Below the pieces are notes generated by a model. That model worked only from the letters and a program-made list of their open reading frames with translations, was not told the DNA's origin and made no database searches. Positions 17,942-26,647 of a stretch of 64,000 nt of DNA are shown piece after piece. The first letter of the stretch is position 1; each line of letters opens with the position of its first letter. This DNA comes from Candidatus Acidianus copahuensis (GTDB taxonomy: Archaea; Thermoproteota; Thermoprotei_A; Sulfolobales; Sulfolobaceae): the NCBI RefSeq assembly GCF_000632495.1, contig NZ_JFZT01000035.1, forward strand, positions 1 to 64,000, written 5' to 3'. Position numbers and translations under genes: made by a program.

Positions 17942-19198
17942 TCACCTTAACTTCTCTATTTCTTCCTTAATAATATTTGTAGCCTTCATTGCAATATCTT
18001 CTTCAATTACTAAGGGTGGTTCAACTCTTACTACTGATTCTCCTGCTCCTATAGCCAAAACTCCTCTATTGAAGGATCCATCTAGGACTTTAGCCAGTCC
18101 CTCTTCATACGGTTTACCATCCTTTCTAAGTTCTGCACCTACGAGTAAACCTTTTCCTCTAACCTCATAAAGGAAGGGAGAAAGGGCTGAAGACAATTCC
18201 TCAATGATTTTTTTACCTAAGTAACTCACGTGATCCAGAAGTTTTGGGACTTCATCCAATACAACTTCAGATGCAGCTAAAGCTAATGGGTTACCTCCAA
18301 AAGTACTTGCATGAGAACCATATGGTAAATCCATAATTTCCTCTCTTCCTACTACTGCTCCAAGAGGTAGGCCCCCACCTATAGCCTTAGCTAGCGTAAC
18401 TATATCTGGTACTACATTAAAGTGTTCAAATGCAAACATTTTCCCTGTTCTTCCTATACCTGTCTGCACTTCATCCATAATCATGAGGATGCCGTTCTTT
18501 GACGTTATTGACCTTAACTGAGAGAAGAAGTCGTCGGGAGGGACTATTACTCCTCCCTCTCCTTGAATTGGTTCCATAATAAAAGCTGCTATCTCAGATG
18601 GGTCTACAATTTTTTTGAACAGCCAGTCTTCTATATAGGAAATTATTTCGGAAGCACAGTCTTCCCTGCAAAGAGGGTTTCTAGGATCTGGATAAGGTAT
18701 TAGGAATGTAGAAGGAAGAAGAGGAGAGAACCCAGATCTCTGGACAGCCTTACTTGACGTAAAGGCTAGGGAACCAAGAGTCCTTCCATGAAAGGAATTA
18801 ACAAACCCTATAACGTATTCCTTTTTTGTATGATGTCTAGCTATCTTTATTGCAGCCTCAACGCTTTCTGTACCGCTATTAGTGTAGAAGACTTTTCCTT
18901 TAAATGGAAAAAAGGAGAGAAGCCTTCTAGCTACAGAAATAGCTTTTTCATAGTAAAAATCGGTTAAGCTATAGTGGAAAAACTTTCTAGCCTGCTCCTC
19001 TACAGCCTTTACAATTTTTTCATTAGAATGACCTAGAGCAACCACACCTATTCCAGCGTTCATATCTATGTATTCTTTTCCTTCAATATCGTAAATGAGG
19101 GAACCCTTTCCGTGATCAATCACTACAGGATACCATCTCTTAAAGGATTGCATTAGCATCTTTTTATCTTCCTCTATTATTTCGTTTGAGGAAACCAT
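17942..19198 (-). CDS. Class III aminotransferase (4-aminobutyrate / ornithine type)
   Basis: 418 residues, PLP-dependent. It shows NAGIGVVALGHSN near the start, YTNSGTESVEAAIKIAR (phosphate-binding region), MDEVQTGIGRTGK with the PLP-contacting Asp, and TLAKAIGGGLPLGAV with the Schiff-base Lys. It transfers an omega- or alpha-amino group to 2-oxoglutarate. First gene of a three-gene minus-strand operon with acyl-CoA dehydrogenase and a molybdopterin hydroxylase. This context suggests breakdown of an amino-acid-derived compound, with the CitE-like lyase possibly acting later. The exact substrate (GABA, acetylornithine, beta-amino acid) is uncertain. Confidence 0.85.
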   Translation of the reverse strand: MVSSNEIIEEDKKMLMQSFKRWYPVVIDHGKGSLIYDIEGKEYIDMNAGIGVVALGHSNEKIVKAVEEQARKFFHYSLTDFYYEKAISVARRLLSFFPFKGKVFYTNSGTESVEAAIKIARHHTKKEYVIGFVNSFHGRTLGSLAFTSSKAVQRSGFSPLLPSTFLIPYPDPRNPLCREDCASEIISYIEDWLFKKIVDPSEIAAFIMEPIQGEGGVIVPPDDFFSQLRSITSKNGILMIMDEVQTGIGRTGKMFAFEHFNVVPDIVTLAKAIGGGLPLGAVVGREEIMDLPYGSHASTFGGNPLALAASEVVLDEVPKLLDHVSYLGKKIIEELSSALSPFLYEVRGKGLLVGAELRKDGKPYEEGLAKVLDGSFNRGVLAIGAGESVVRVEPPLVIEEDIAMKATNIIKEEIEKLR

Positions 19199-19591
19199 AA
19201 TTATAGATAGTTTGTTGATTTATAAAACTGAACTAATGCGTTTTGTAAACGTAATCTTCTTATCTTAGTGAACTTCCTTTTTGAGAAGAGTTCTTTATTA
19301 TGTCAGTCTTTGCCAGCAGTTTCACTTAAACCTTATTTACAAGCAATTTAATTCTTATTATCTATATATCAAAGCTAATAACACTATATCAGTTCATCCC
19401 TCTTCTAAGGGAGATTTTCGATGCGTTTTTCTAAATCTCCTCAAAAGAATTGATGTTTTCAGCTCAGAATACTTTGTATTTTTGTATTATCTGGCATGCC
19501 ATTTGGTAAAGGATTAAAGAAGTAAATAAAGACTTGTTTTACAACACAATAACTAGGATAAGATTATAATGTTAAAATGTGAGTATAAGCT
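19199..19591. other. Divergent intergenic region, no gene seen
   Basis: 393 bases between the aminotransferase operon and fixC. Presumably it holds both promoters. The one long frame inside (19281-19517) has no coding character. Confidence 0.5.
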
Positions 19592-20791
19592 ATGAGTTTT
19601 GACGCAGACGTTGTAGTGGTAGGAGGAGGATTAGCTGGGATCTCCGCTGCGATAACTGCAACTAGAGAAGGTTTATCTGTAATAGTCTTGGAGAGAGGAG
19701 ATTATTCGGGTTCAAAAAATGTTGCTGGTGGTAGAATGTATATACACGCTTTAAAGGATTTAGTTGACATAAGCGATGCACCGCTTGAGCGCAAAGTTGA
19801 AAGGGAAATTTATGAGGTTTACTGCGGTAATGGTAGAAAGATCTCCTTTTCATATGAGGATAAAAACAGAGTAGATAGTTACACTGTACTTAGAGCGAAA
19901 TTTGATCAATGGTTTGCTAAAAAGGCTGAGGAAGAAGGCGTTTTGTTTTCTTACTCCACCTTAGTAAGCAATGCCAGAAGGGAAAAGGGGGGAATAACGC
20001 TTGAGACTAATAGAGGGGAGGTTAGGGCTCCTTTAGTCATAGAGGCAGACGGGGTTACTGCAGGAATTTCTAGGTATTTAGGATTAAGGAATCTTAAGCC
20101 TTCCATGTTAATGTTAGGAGTTAAGGAAGTTATAGGTACCGCTTGGGATGAAGGAGTAGCCAGGACAATAATTGGATTTGAAGGACTAAAAGGTGGAGGT
20201 TTTGTATATTCCAATAGGGATACACTATCTATAGGGTTAACAGTAAAAGTTGACTCACTACAAGGGTCTGAAGTAAAGGCTCAAGACATTGTAGAGAAGT
20301 TTAGGGAAATGATTGGAATTGAAGGGCCAATATTAGAATACTCAGCCCATTTAATTCCGTACTATGGATACGCAAATTTGCCTCAGCTCAATGCTGAGAA
20401 CCTAATTGTAACTGGTGATGCGGCTGGTTTCTTGATAAATGACGGGTTTACAATAAGGGGCATGGACTTGGCAATAGAGTCAGGAAAAGTTGCTGGAAAG
20501 GCAGCTAAGTTGATCAAAGATGAAAATTACGCTGACACTTCGATCTACGTGAAGATGCTTGAGGAAAGCTTTGTAATGAGGGATATGAAAAAGGCGTGGA
20601 AAAGCTTCTCCTTATTGGGAGAAAAGAGGATTTTTAGCGATTACCCAAAAGTTCTATGTGAAGTTCTAGGAGATATGTTTTTAGTCAATGGAGAAAGGAG
20701 AACTCTAAGAGAAGAATTGATGGAAAAGATTAAAGAGGAAAATCTAAACTTAACTCAGATGGTTCTTGACTTGGTGAGGTTCATTGGTTGA
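19592..20791 (+). CDS. fixC: FixC-type electron transfer flavoprotein:quinone oxidoreductase
   Basis: 399 residues. It starts with a dinucleotide-binding fold (VVVGGGLAGISAAITA, then VLERGDYSGSKNVAGG), and a second FAD motif VTGDAAGFLINDGFTIRG lies near residue 275. This matches the FixC/ETF-QO family, which moves electrons between ETF and quinone (or, in FixABCX, bifurcates them). Fused bacterial ETF-QO has a C-terminal ferredoxin domain. Here that domain is the separate fixX, which overlaps this stop codon by 8 bases. FixA/FixB (ETF subunits) are not in the window. It probably serves acyl-CoA dehydrogenases such as the one at 16756. Confidence 0.85.
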   Translation: MSFDADVVVVGGGLAGISAAITATREGLSVIVLERGDYSGSKNVAGGRMYIHALKDLVDISDAPLERKVEREIYEVYCGNGRKISFSYEDKNRVDSYTVLRAKFDQWFAKKAEEEGVLFSYSTLVSNARREKGGITLETNRGEVRAPLVIEADGVTAGISRYLGLRNLKPSMLMLGVKEVIGTAWDEGVARTIIGFEGLKGGGFVYSNRDTLSIGLTVKVDSLQGSEVKAQDIVEKFREMIGIEGPILEYSAHLIPYYGYANLPQLNAENLIVTGDAAGFLINDGFTIRGMDLAIESGKVAGKAAKLIKDENYADTSIYVKMLEESFVMRDMKKAWKSFSLLGEKRIFSDYPKVLCEVLGDMFLVNGERRTLREELMEKIKEENLNLTQMVLDLVRFIG

Positions 20792-21053
20792 TTTAATTAA
20801 GAGACTGTCTCTAAACAAGTATACCGTTGATAAGGAATCACATATTCAAGTTAATACACAGATATGCAAAACTTGTAAAGATAAGCCATGTGTAAAAGTA
20901 TGTCCAGCTGGTACATATGAACCAGATGAGAAGGATGGTCTAATAGTACATTATGAAAGATGCCTTGAATGCGGAGCTGCTCTTGTTGCGTGCCCTTATG
21001 GAGCTTTAAAGTTTAGATTCCCTTATGGTGGAATAAGCTATAGGTACGGGTAA
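20784..21053 (+). CDS. fixX: FixX ferredoxin-like protein
   Basis: 89 residues, from a TTG at 20784 that overlaps the fixC stop by 8 bases. No in-frame ATG exists before the cluster ligands, which decides the start. Cys motifs CKTCKDKPCVKVCP and CLECGAALVACP match the FixX family, with the second motif degenerate compared with a full bacterial-type 2[4Fe-4S] ferredoxin, as is usual for FixX. It should form a complex with FixC and pass electrons to the quinone-side flavin or cluster. Confidence 0.85.
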   Translation: MVDLIKRLSLNKYTVDKESHIQVNTQICKTCKDKPCVKVCPAGTYEPDEKDGLIVHYERCLECGAALVACPYGALKFRFPYGGISYRYG

Positions 21054-21157
21054 CTGTTCCATCTTTACTAGATATCAGAGCTCCAGATATCAAATCATCG
21101 ATCAATGCTCAGCTCGATCATCATTAGAAATATAAACGAATCCTCGCCTTTATATTC

Positions 21158-22258
21158 ATGGTTACACTTGAAGATCTTAAGCAAATTGTTAAACCAAAGC
21201 TTAAGCCAATTCTCTGGGATGATGAAAAGAATGTTCTAACTCTCCTTGATCAGTCTGCACTTCCTTTTCAAAATAATTATGTAGATGTTAGAACACCTGA
21301 AGAAGCGTCATTAGCAATAAAACTCATGAAAGTTAGAGGAGCTCCAGCAATAGGAATTACTGCAAGTTATGGTATGGTGCTTTCTCTCATTTCATCGAAG
21401 CCCTCCTCTCTAGAGGATTCAATTTCCATCCTTGAAAGAGCTAAGAAAGTTCTAGATATGGCTAGACCGACTGCAGTAAATCTAACATGGGCAACATCTG
21501 TTATGCTAGAAAGTTCTAGACATGCCATTGAACAAGGAGAAATTAAGTCTGTAAATGAATTAATTACATTACTAAAAGTTCAAGCTAAGAAGATATTTGA
21601 CGATGAATTGGAGGCTGAATTGAAGATGGGTCTCTACGGTCTAGAGAAGATAAACGATGGAGATACTATATTAACTCAATGTAATGCCGGAGGTTTAGCT
21701 ACTGGAACTGGAATAGGAACAGCGTTAGCTCCAATAAGGGTTGCACATGCTCTAGGTATGAGAATTTCGGTCATTGCTCCTGAGACTAGACCTTGGCTCC
21801 AAGGGAGTAGGTTAACAACTTATGAGTTAATGACAGATAACATCCCAGTTACTTTGATTGCAGATACTGCAGTTGGCTTAGTAATGTATAAGGGAATGGT
21901 AAACAGCGTAATGGTTGGTGCAGATAGGATATTGGCTGATGGTCATGTATTCAACAAGATAGGCACTTTCAAGGAAGGAGTAATCGCCCATGAGCTTGGA
22001 ATTCCTTTTTATGCCTTAGCTCCGCTGTCAACCTTTGACTTTAAGAGTAAAGCAAACGACGTCACAATAGAGGAAAGAGATGCAGACGAGGTTAGGACAG
22101 TTAGAGGTATACCTATAGCTCCAGAAGGAGTGAAGGTATATAATCCAGTCTTCGACGTAACACCACCTAAATACGTCACTGCTATAATAACTGAAGGAGG
22201 AATAGTTTATCCTCCTTTCGAGAAGAATTCCTTAAAGTTGCTTTCCAAAGAAAGATAA
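21158..22258 (+). CDS. mtnA: S-methyl-5-thioribose-1-phosphate isomerase
   Basis: 366 residues, complete. It carries KVRGAPAIGITASYG, QCNAGGLATGTGIGTALAP with the catalytic Cys, and VMVGADRILADGHVFNKIGT with the catalytic Asp. These are the signatures of the eIF2B-like isomerase that converts methylthioribose-1-phosphate to methylthioribulose-1-phosphate in methionine salvage. In some archaea related enzymes act on ribose-1,5-bisphosphate (the AMP pathway). The length and the GADRILADG loop here favour MtnA. It stands alone, with no other salvage gene beside it. Confidence 0.88.
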   Translation: MVTLEDLKQIVKPKLKPILWDDEKNVLTLLDQSALPFQNNYVDVRTPEEASLAIKLMKVRGAPAIGITASYGMVLSLISSKPSSLEDSISILERAKKVLDMARPTAVNLTWATSVMLESSRHAIEQGEIKSVNELITLLKVQAKKIFDDELEAELKMGLYGLEKINDGDTILTQCNAGGLATGTGIGTALAPIRVAHALGMRISVIAPETRPWLQGSRLTTYELMTDNIPVTLIADTAVGLVMYKGMVNSVMVGADRILADGHVFNKIGTFKEGVIAHELGIPFYALAPLSTFDFKSKANDVTIEERDADEVRTVRGIPIAPEGVKVYNPVFDVTPPKYVTAIITEGGIVYPPFEKNSLKLLSKER

Positions 22259-22304
22259 AATGTTTGAAAGCAAACTTTTTTTCTTCTAATTAAAATGTAA
22301 GGCC

Positions 22305-23711
22305 ATGAACAATAAGGCAATTCTCTTGGTCTTAACTTTAGGGACTTTAATGGCAGCAGTCGATACTACGATTGTGTTATTAGCACTTCCAACTATAACC
22401 ATAGATCTTCACACCGATCTCCTAACCTCTATTTGGGTGCTGTTAGGTTATCTTCTAGTTTTAGCTATTTTATCAACACAGGCTGGTAGAATAGGAGATA
22501 TAGTGGGAAGATCTAAAGCATATAACTTAGGCTTTATCCTGTTTACAGTTGCTTCGGCTCTCTGCGGGCTATCTTTTGAAATTTATATGTTAATAGCTTT
22601 TAGGATTATCCAAGCTATAGGTGGAGCGCTTCTGACTGCAAATAGCTATGCTGTCATTGCAGACATATTTCAACCAAGGGAGAGAGGAAAGGCCTACGGA
22701 ATAACTTCTTTAGGTTGGAACGTAGGAGCGCTACTCGGAATAGTTTTGGGAGGAATAATAACTACCTTTATATCGTGGCAGTTTATCTTCTATATAAATG
22801 TACCAATTGGGATTATAGCTGTTCTTCTAGGAATGAGAAATATAAGAGATGTAAATAGAGTTAAATCCAAGATAGATTTTTCAGGTACTATACTTCTAGG
22901 AATATCACTAGCGCTAGTAGCACTAGGAACTATAAATTTTGCCGGATATGGACCAACTATAGAGGACTTATCAGAGATTTTCGTTGGATTATTAGTTCTT
23001 CCACTCTTCATCCTAAATGAGAGTAGAGTAAGTAATCCTCTAATAAATTTGAAAGTATTCAAAATAAGATTGCTGTCATTTTCACTTTGGGCAAGTCTAC
23101 TCCAAGGAATAGGAGGTCTTTCACTGACATTTCTGCTTATAATGTATCTACAAGGAGTAAGGGGATTAAGCCCTCTCGATAGCTCCCTCCTTCTAACTCC
23201 AGGCTATATTGTTGCCACTATTCTAGCCCCAATTATGGGAAGAATAGCTGATAAAGGAAGGCCAGGTACTTTAGCAGGCATTGGAATGCTATTTATATTT
23301 TCCTCTCTTATTATCTATTACTTCGGGCTTCAGGTTTCTACTCCATTTTCCTTTATCCTAGCGATAACGACAATTACAGGGATAGGTTCTGCCATGTTCT
23401 GGCCATCTAATGCGACAGCAGTTATGTTTAGTGCACCTAAAGAGTTTTATGGTTCAATATCAGGGATAAGTAGAACTCTGGGAAATATAGGGACAATACT
23501 GAGTTATGTGTTAAGCATATCCGCAGCTACATTATCAATTCCTAGATCGGTAGCTTTTGAGGTATTATTAGGAGTTCATTCTCTAGATGGGGGTGTTAGC
23601 CAGGTTTTCGTGGATGGTCTTCATATAGCTTTCATTGTTTCGGCAATAATTATTATTTTTGGCGCAATATTTTCATTTCTAGGAGGAAATACTAAGGTAA
23701 AAAATAATTAA
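22305..23711 (+). CDS. MFS drug:H+ antiporter, 14-helix (DHA2) type
   Basis: 468 residues with about 14 hydrophobic helices, the number typical of the DHA2 group. The motif-A loop GRIGDIVGRSKAYNLG lies after helix 2, and the antiporter-type motif C GWNVGALLGIVLGG is in helix 5. TVDTTIVLLALP-like sequence (AAVDTTIVLLALPTI) in helix 1 is typical for this group. It probably expels amphipathic compounds across the cytoplasmic membrane. The gap of 46 bases after mtnA could allow read-through, but no functional link is evident. Confidence 0.85.
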   Translation: MNNKAILLVLTLGTLMAAVDTTIVLLALPTITIDLHTDLLTSIWVLLGYLLVLAILSTQAGRIGDIVGRSKAYNLGFILFTVASALCGLSFEIYMLIAFRIIQAIGGALLTANSYAVIADIFQPRERGKAYGITSLGWNVGALLGIVLGGIITTFISWQFIFYINVPIGIIAVLLGMRNIRDVNRVKSKIDFSGTILLGISLALVALGTINFAGYGPTIEDLSEIFVGLLVLPLFILNESRVSNPLINLKVFKIRLLSFSLWASLLQGIGGLSLTFLLIMYLQGVRGLSPLDSSLLLTPGYIVATILAPIMGRIADKGRPGTLAGIGMLFIFSSLIIYYFGLQVSTPFSFILAITTITGIGSAMFWPSNATAVMFSAPKEFYGSISGISRTLGNIGTILSYVLSISAATLSIPRSVAFEVLLGVHSLDGGVSQVFVDGLHIAFIVSAIIIIFGAIFSFLGGNTKVKNN

Positions 23712-24030
23712 ACTGATTTAAAATAGATTGTATAAAAGTATCTTAGACTTTTGAAAATTTTTAAATTAAAATCCATCTGATAACTTAGTCCCCTAAGTGA
23801 AATAGAGATGTTGAGAATTAGATTAGGTTGAAATAATTCCTTAATCACGTTAGTATATGGAATTGCATGAGGAGACTATAACAGTACACAGAAAAAAATT
23901 ATAATTGTTTTTATATTAATATAGGAGAACATACAAGTGGAAAATAGTACTACGTTAAACTATGCTTCTTACTTCTCTTTATATTACATTGGTTTCTACT
24001 AAGAGAGTTCTTAGATAGTAAATGAAGAAA

Positions 24031-24138
24031 CAAAAGGAAGAGTTAGGACTAGTTAATCTAATGGATATACCAATGACATGTTCACGTTGTAGTTACAACT
24101 GAAAGCCTCGCTCTTCAGAGCGGGGAGGAGGTCAGATA
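24031..24138 (+). mobile_element. IS200/IS605-type 3' remnant: tnpB tail and right-end hairpin
   Basis: Bases 24093-24138 contain a 9-bp hairpin (CCTCGCTCT, loop, AGAGCGGGG) followed by AGGAGGTCAG. This is the layout of right ends downstream of tnpB in IS200/IS605 elements. Just before it, broken frames read KEELGLVNLMDIPMT and then HVHVVVTTESLAL, like an archaeal TnpB tail. A 45/46-identical copy stands at 51624-51669. The rest of the element is missing. Such right ends also encode the scaffold of TnpB guide RNA (omega RNA). The assignment is by pattern only. Confidence 0.5.
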
Positions 24139-24482
24139 AAAGATCTCTCTCTTTCAGAAAGGACTTTTGTTTATGATAAGTGTGCGGTTATAGATTTGAC
24201 TTGGACTCAGTTGTTCCACTTAATATCTAACCTCATGATATCTATTCTCATTTTTATTGAAAAATCTCTTAGCGTTTGTGAGGTTTATCCCTCTACTTTT
24301 TTGGGTTTGAGTTTTATGAACACTTTTTGCCATGTCCATAAAACCTTTGGGCTTCACCACGCTCTGAGTCAACACCCGTAATTACGATCAGACCATCAGC
24401 GAGGTAACCACTCCCACAGCCTATCAAATACCTCAGGATTGTGGGGTCGTGAAACTGTTTCTTATTCTAGGGTAGCTAAAGG

Positions 24483-24493
24483 TTTTTAAATAT
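24483..24493 (+). promoter_or_regulatory. TATA box candidate of the RNA gene
   Basis: TTTTTAAATA lies about 25 bases before the start of the GC-rich structured segment near 24512. Confidence 0.4.
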
Positions 24494-24511
24494 GTTTTTA
24501 GGGAAAGTTTT

Positions 24512-24728
24512 ATGATGAACTCCATACTGATGCTGTGCACTGCACAAAGGTGTGGGGTGATGTCTAGAGGGATCCGTGCCGTTGATCCCGATTCCTTGAT
24601 CTCACACTGGAGATAGTTGTACTACCTATGAAGGTGTGGGTGAGGAGAAAGTCCCTAGAGGACTGAAACACACTAAACGACCTCTAGGTACCCTCTAGGG
24701 GCAAACGGAAACTCCTATGCCCTTAGAA
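24512..24728 (+). ncRNA. Candidate structured non-coding RNA gene
   Basis: About 215 bases that are roughly half G+C by eye in an AT-rich surrounding, with no open frame. A TATA box lies about 25 bases upstream and a T-rich run (ATTTATTTTTTTCTCAC) follows. Internal complementarity includes GTCCCTAGAGGAC, repeated CCTCTAG/CTAGAGG blocks at about 24563, 24652, 24681 and 24691, and GGATC...GATCC near 24570-24588. It does not match RNase P or SRP RNA as I know them. It sits inside a transposon-like element, so it could be a transposon-encoded or guide-scaffold RNA. Strand is inferred from the TATA box and T-run. Confidence 0.4.
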
Positions 24729-25030
24729 TATTTATTTTTTTCTCACTTTTTGCTCCTTTATTAGTTCCCTCCTTCAGTCTACATATTAACATCTGGGTCG
24801 AATTAATGTTTTTAAAGATATAAGCGTTTTAGAAGGGAAAAATCATGACACTCGTAAAAATGTCATAATAAGTGAAATTGCTGTCTTTGGCAAGAGGTTG
24901 ACAGAGAGACAGTAAGGTCAACCGAAAGATCTGTATATTCATACAAGTGAGCTAAGGACTTCCCATTGAACAATTAGTTATCAGAAAAGTTTCTTAAGTC
25001 AGAGTTAATATATTGATATAAGATAACTAC

Positions 25031-26125
25031 ATGAGTACCTCAGAAGATAAGATTAGAGAAATGGTGAGGGATGAAATAGAGAGATTCTTCGGTAGAAATG
25101 CAATTGACCTTGTACGTATTTTTCCAGAGTTTGCTGCATCAGTTGACCAAAGGTTTGACGCTGTAGATAAGAAGTTAGATACATTGCTAAAACTTGCTGA
25201 GGAGTTAGCCAATTCAAGTATAAAAGTAAATAAGGCGTTCATTAGGCTTGAGAAAAGGACTGAGGAAAACAGCAACGCTATAGCTGAGTTAAGGAAAGCT
25301 ACGCAAGAGAACACGAACGCTATAGCTGAATTGAGAAAGTCAATAGAGGAATTAAAGAAGATATCTCAAGAGAACACTACTGCAATTATTGAACTTAAGA
25401 AAAGGACTGAGGAAAACAGCAACGCTATAGCTGAGTTAAGGAAAGCTACGCAAGAGAACACGAACGCTATAGCTGAATTGAGAAAGTCAATAGAGGAATT
25501 AAAGAAGATATCTCAAGAGAACACTACTGCAATTATTGAACTTAAGAAAAGGACTGAGGAAAACAGCAACGCTATAGCTGAGTTAAGGAAAGCTACGCAA
25601 GAGCACTCAGTAATCATAGAAGATATGAAGAAATCAATTAGCAGGCTTGAAACCGCTGTTGAGTCCTTAACGAATTCTGTAGATAAATTAGCAAAGGTTG
25701 TTGAAGAACATAATAAAAGGCTAAATAATCTAGAAGAGGAAATTGGTGGACTTTCTGATTCCTTCGGTATGGTTACAGAGATCGCAGCGAGAAAAGCAAT
25801 AATGATATGGTTTGAAAAGCAAGGGATAAAGGTAAATTCCGTTGGCTATACTACACTAATCATTAATGATAAACCTCGGCAATTCGATCTCTACGTTGAA
25901 TCCGGAAATAAGCTTTATGTAGGTGAGATCAAAGCCACATTAAGTGAAGAGCGTGTAACTAAATTCTCTAATAAGATAAAGGAATTAAAAAGTGTAGAGA
26001 ATAGAGAAGTTATCCCACTAATAATATACTTAGCGAAATCAAAAGGCGATTCTATAAATTTAGCGAAAAATCTAGGGATAAAGGTTTTCAAATTAGGGAA
26101 ACTGGGAGATATTATTGAAAGATAG
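25031..26125 (+). CDS. Long coiled-coil protein with C-terminal PD-(D/E)XK nuclease-like domain
   Basis: 364 residues. The first 70 residues are helical and charged. Residues about 75-190 are a repeat array (EENSNAIAELRKATQEN, then IEELKKISQENTTAI), with heptad spacing that predicts a long parallel coiled coil. It is followed by a further coiled coil to about residue 245. The C-terminal 115 residues carry D286 (QFDLYVE) and E299-x-K301 (YVGEIKAT), the D...ExK arrangement of PD-(D/E)XK enzymes. It has the same plan as 6158-7000 but a different repeat and low identity. It stands alone just after transposon debris. Substrate and role unknown. Confidence 0.6.
   Translation: MSTSEDKIREMVRDEIERFFGRNAIDLVRIFPEFAASVDQRFDAVDKKLDTLLKLAEELANSSIKVNKAFIRLEKRTEENSNAIAELRKATQENTNAIAELRKSIEELKKISQENTTAIIELKKRTEENSNAIAELRKATQENTNAIAELRKSIEELKKISQENTTAIIELKKRTEENSNAIAELRKATQEHSVIIEDMKKSISRLETAVESLTNSVDKLAKVVEEHNKRLNNLEEEIGGLSDSFGMVTEIAARKAIMIWFEKQGIKVNSVGYTTLIINDKPRQFDLYVESGNKLYVGEIKATLSEERVTKFSNKIKELKSVENREVIPLIIYLAKSKGDSINLAKNLGIKVFKLGKLGDIIER
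25253..25602 (+). repeat. Tandem 147-bp units (two full, one partial)
   Basis: Units begin at 25253, 25400 and 25547. The third diverges after about 55 bases. 147 bases equals 49 codons, so changes in copy number keep the frame. Confidence 0.9.
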
Positions 26126-26647
26126 TTTAATTTTCCAAAAATAAATATTATCTTCTATTAATTTTATTCTCTCTATGTTAAAAATAAAGAGAAAAGTTTT
26201 CGTCGAATCTATATATCCTTCAACTCTCTTTTTAGTTATCCACTCTATTTGTTTCAACCTCTTTCATATTCTTGTACTATATGGAACTGAATATTATTCT
26301 ATATATTTGTAAGAAGCTTAAGTCATATGTGTAAATGGGGATTATTTTTTAAAGCTACGAAAAGGTGATAAATGTTTTATGAGGAAATCGTTACTTTTTA
26401 TTTCTTTTTTCCTTTTAACTTATTTTGTCCACACTCTTCTAACTTATCAAACTATGCAGATCTTTTTTCTTTACTCACTACAAGTCATTACATCCATGTT
26501 TACTTTGTTATGGCTAAATACAAGGCTAATATAAGATATAATATAAAAGTATTTATTGAAAAAAGTTGAAGTTCTTTTGAATAAATCTAGGAATGGAAAA
26601 GTATAACGAAGTAAAGCAATATAAACCAGATAATTGAAAGACTTAAT
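26126..26647. other. Intergenic region, no gene seen
   Basis: 522 AT-rich bases. A 65-codon frame at 26372 is phenylalanine- and tyrosine-rich and looks random. The promoter of the GntR gene should lie in the last 60 bases. I see no copy of the TTCTGTATAC motif here. Confidence 0.45.

Larger units (their letters stand above)
24331..24877 (-). mobile_element. Non-autonomous IS-derived element, copy A
   Basis: Its two ends match those of copy B at 43683-43930. The left block 24331-24368 (CATGTCCATAAAACC... to CTCTGAG) is nearly identical. The right block (about 24800-24877) shares AGGGAAAAATCATGA and GTAAAAATGTCAT. On the minus strand the left block folds into a GTGAAGCC/GGTTTTAT hairpin, retained in copy B with compensating G-C/G-T pairs. 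The right block has a TCATGAC/GTCAT inverted repeat. These resemble IS200/IS605 end hairpins. Copy A carries about 300 extra bases inside, including the RNA candidate at 24512. Boundaries are approximate. Confidence 0.45.

Noticed and set aside
19281..19517. 78-codon frame in the spacer before fixC
   Set aside because: No family resemblance. It lies in a divergent promoter region and lacks coding character.
24508..24535. C/D-box small RNA (ATGATGA ... CTGA)
   Set aside because: Only one C box and one D-like box at poor spacing. No second pair, and the site lies within a longer structured segment.
24640..24663. RNase P RNA-like GAGGA-AAGTCC sequence
   Set aside because: The conserved region I block has no extra G and lies near the 5' end of RNase P RNA. 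Here it is about 130 bases inside, the 3' conserved block is missing, and the segment is too short.
26372..26569. 65-codon frame before the GntR gene
   Set aside because: Composition is that of random AT-rich DNA (Phe, Tyr, Leu, Ser runs), with no domain and no ribosome-binding or TATA support.
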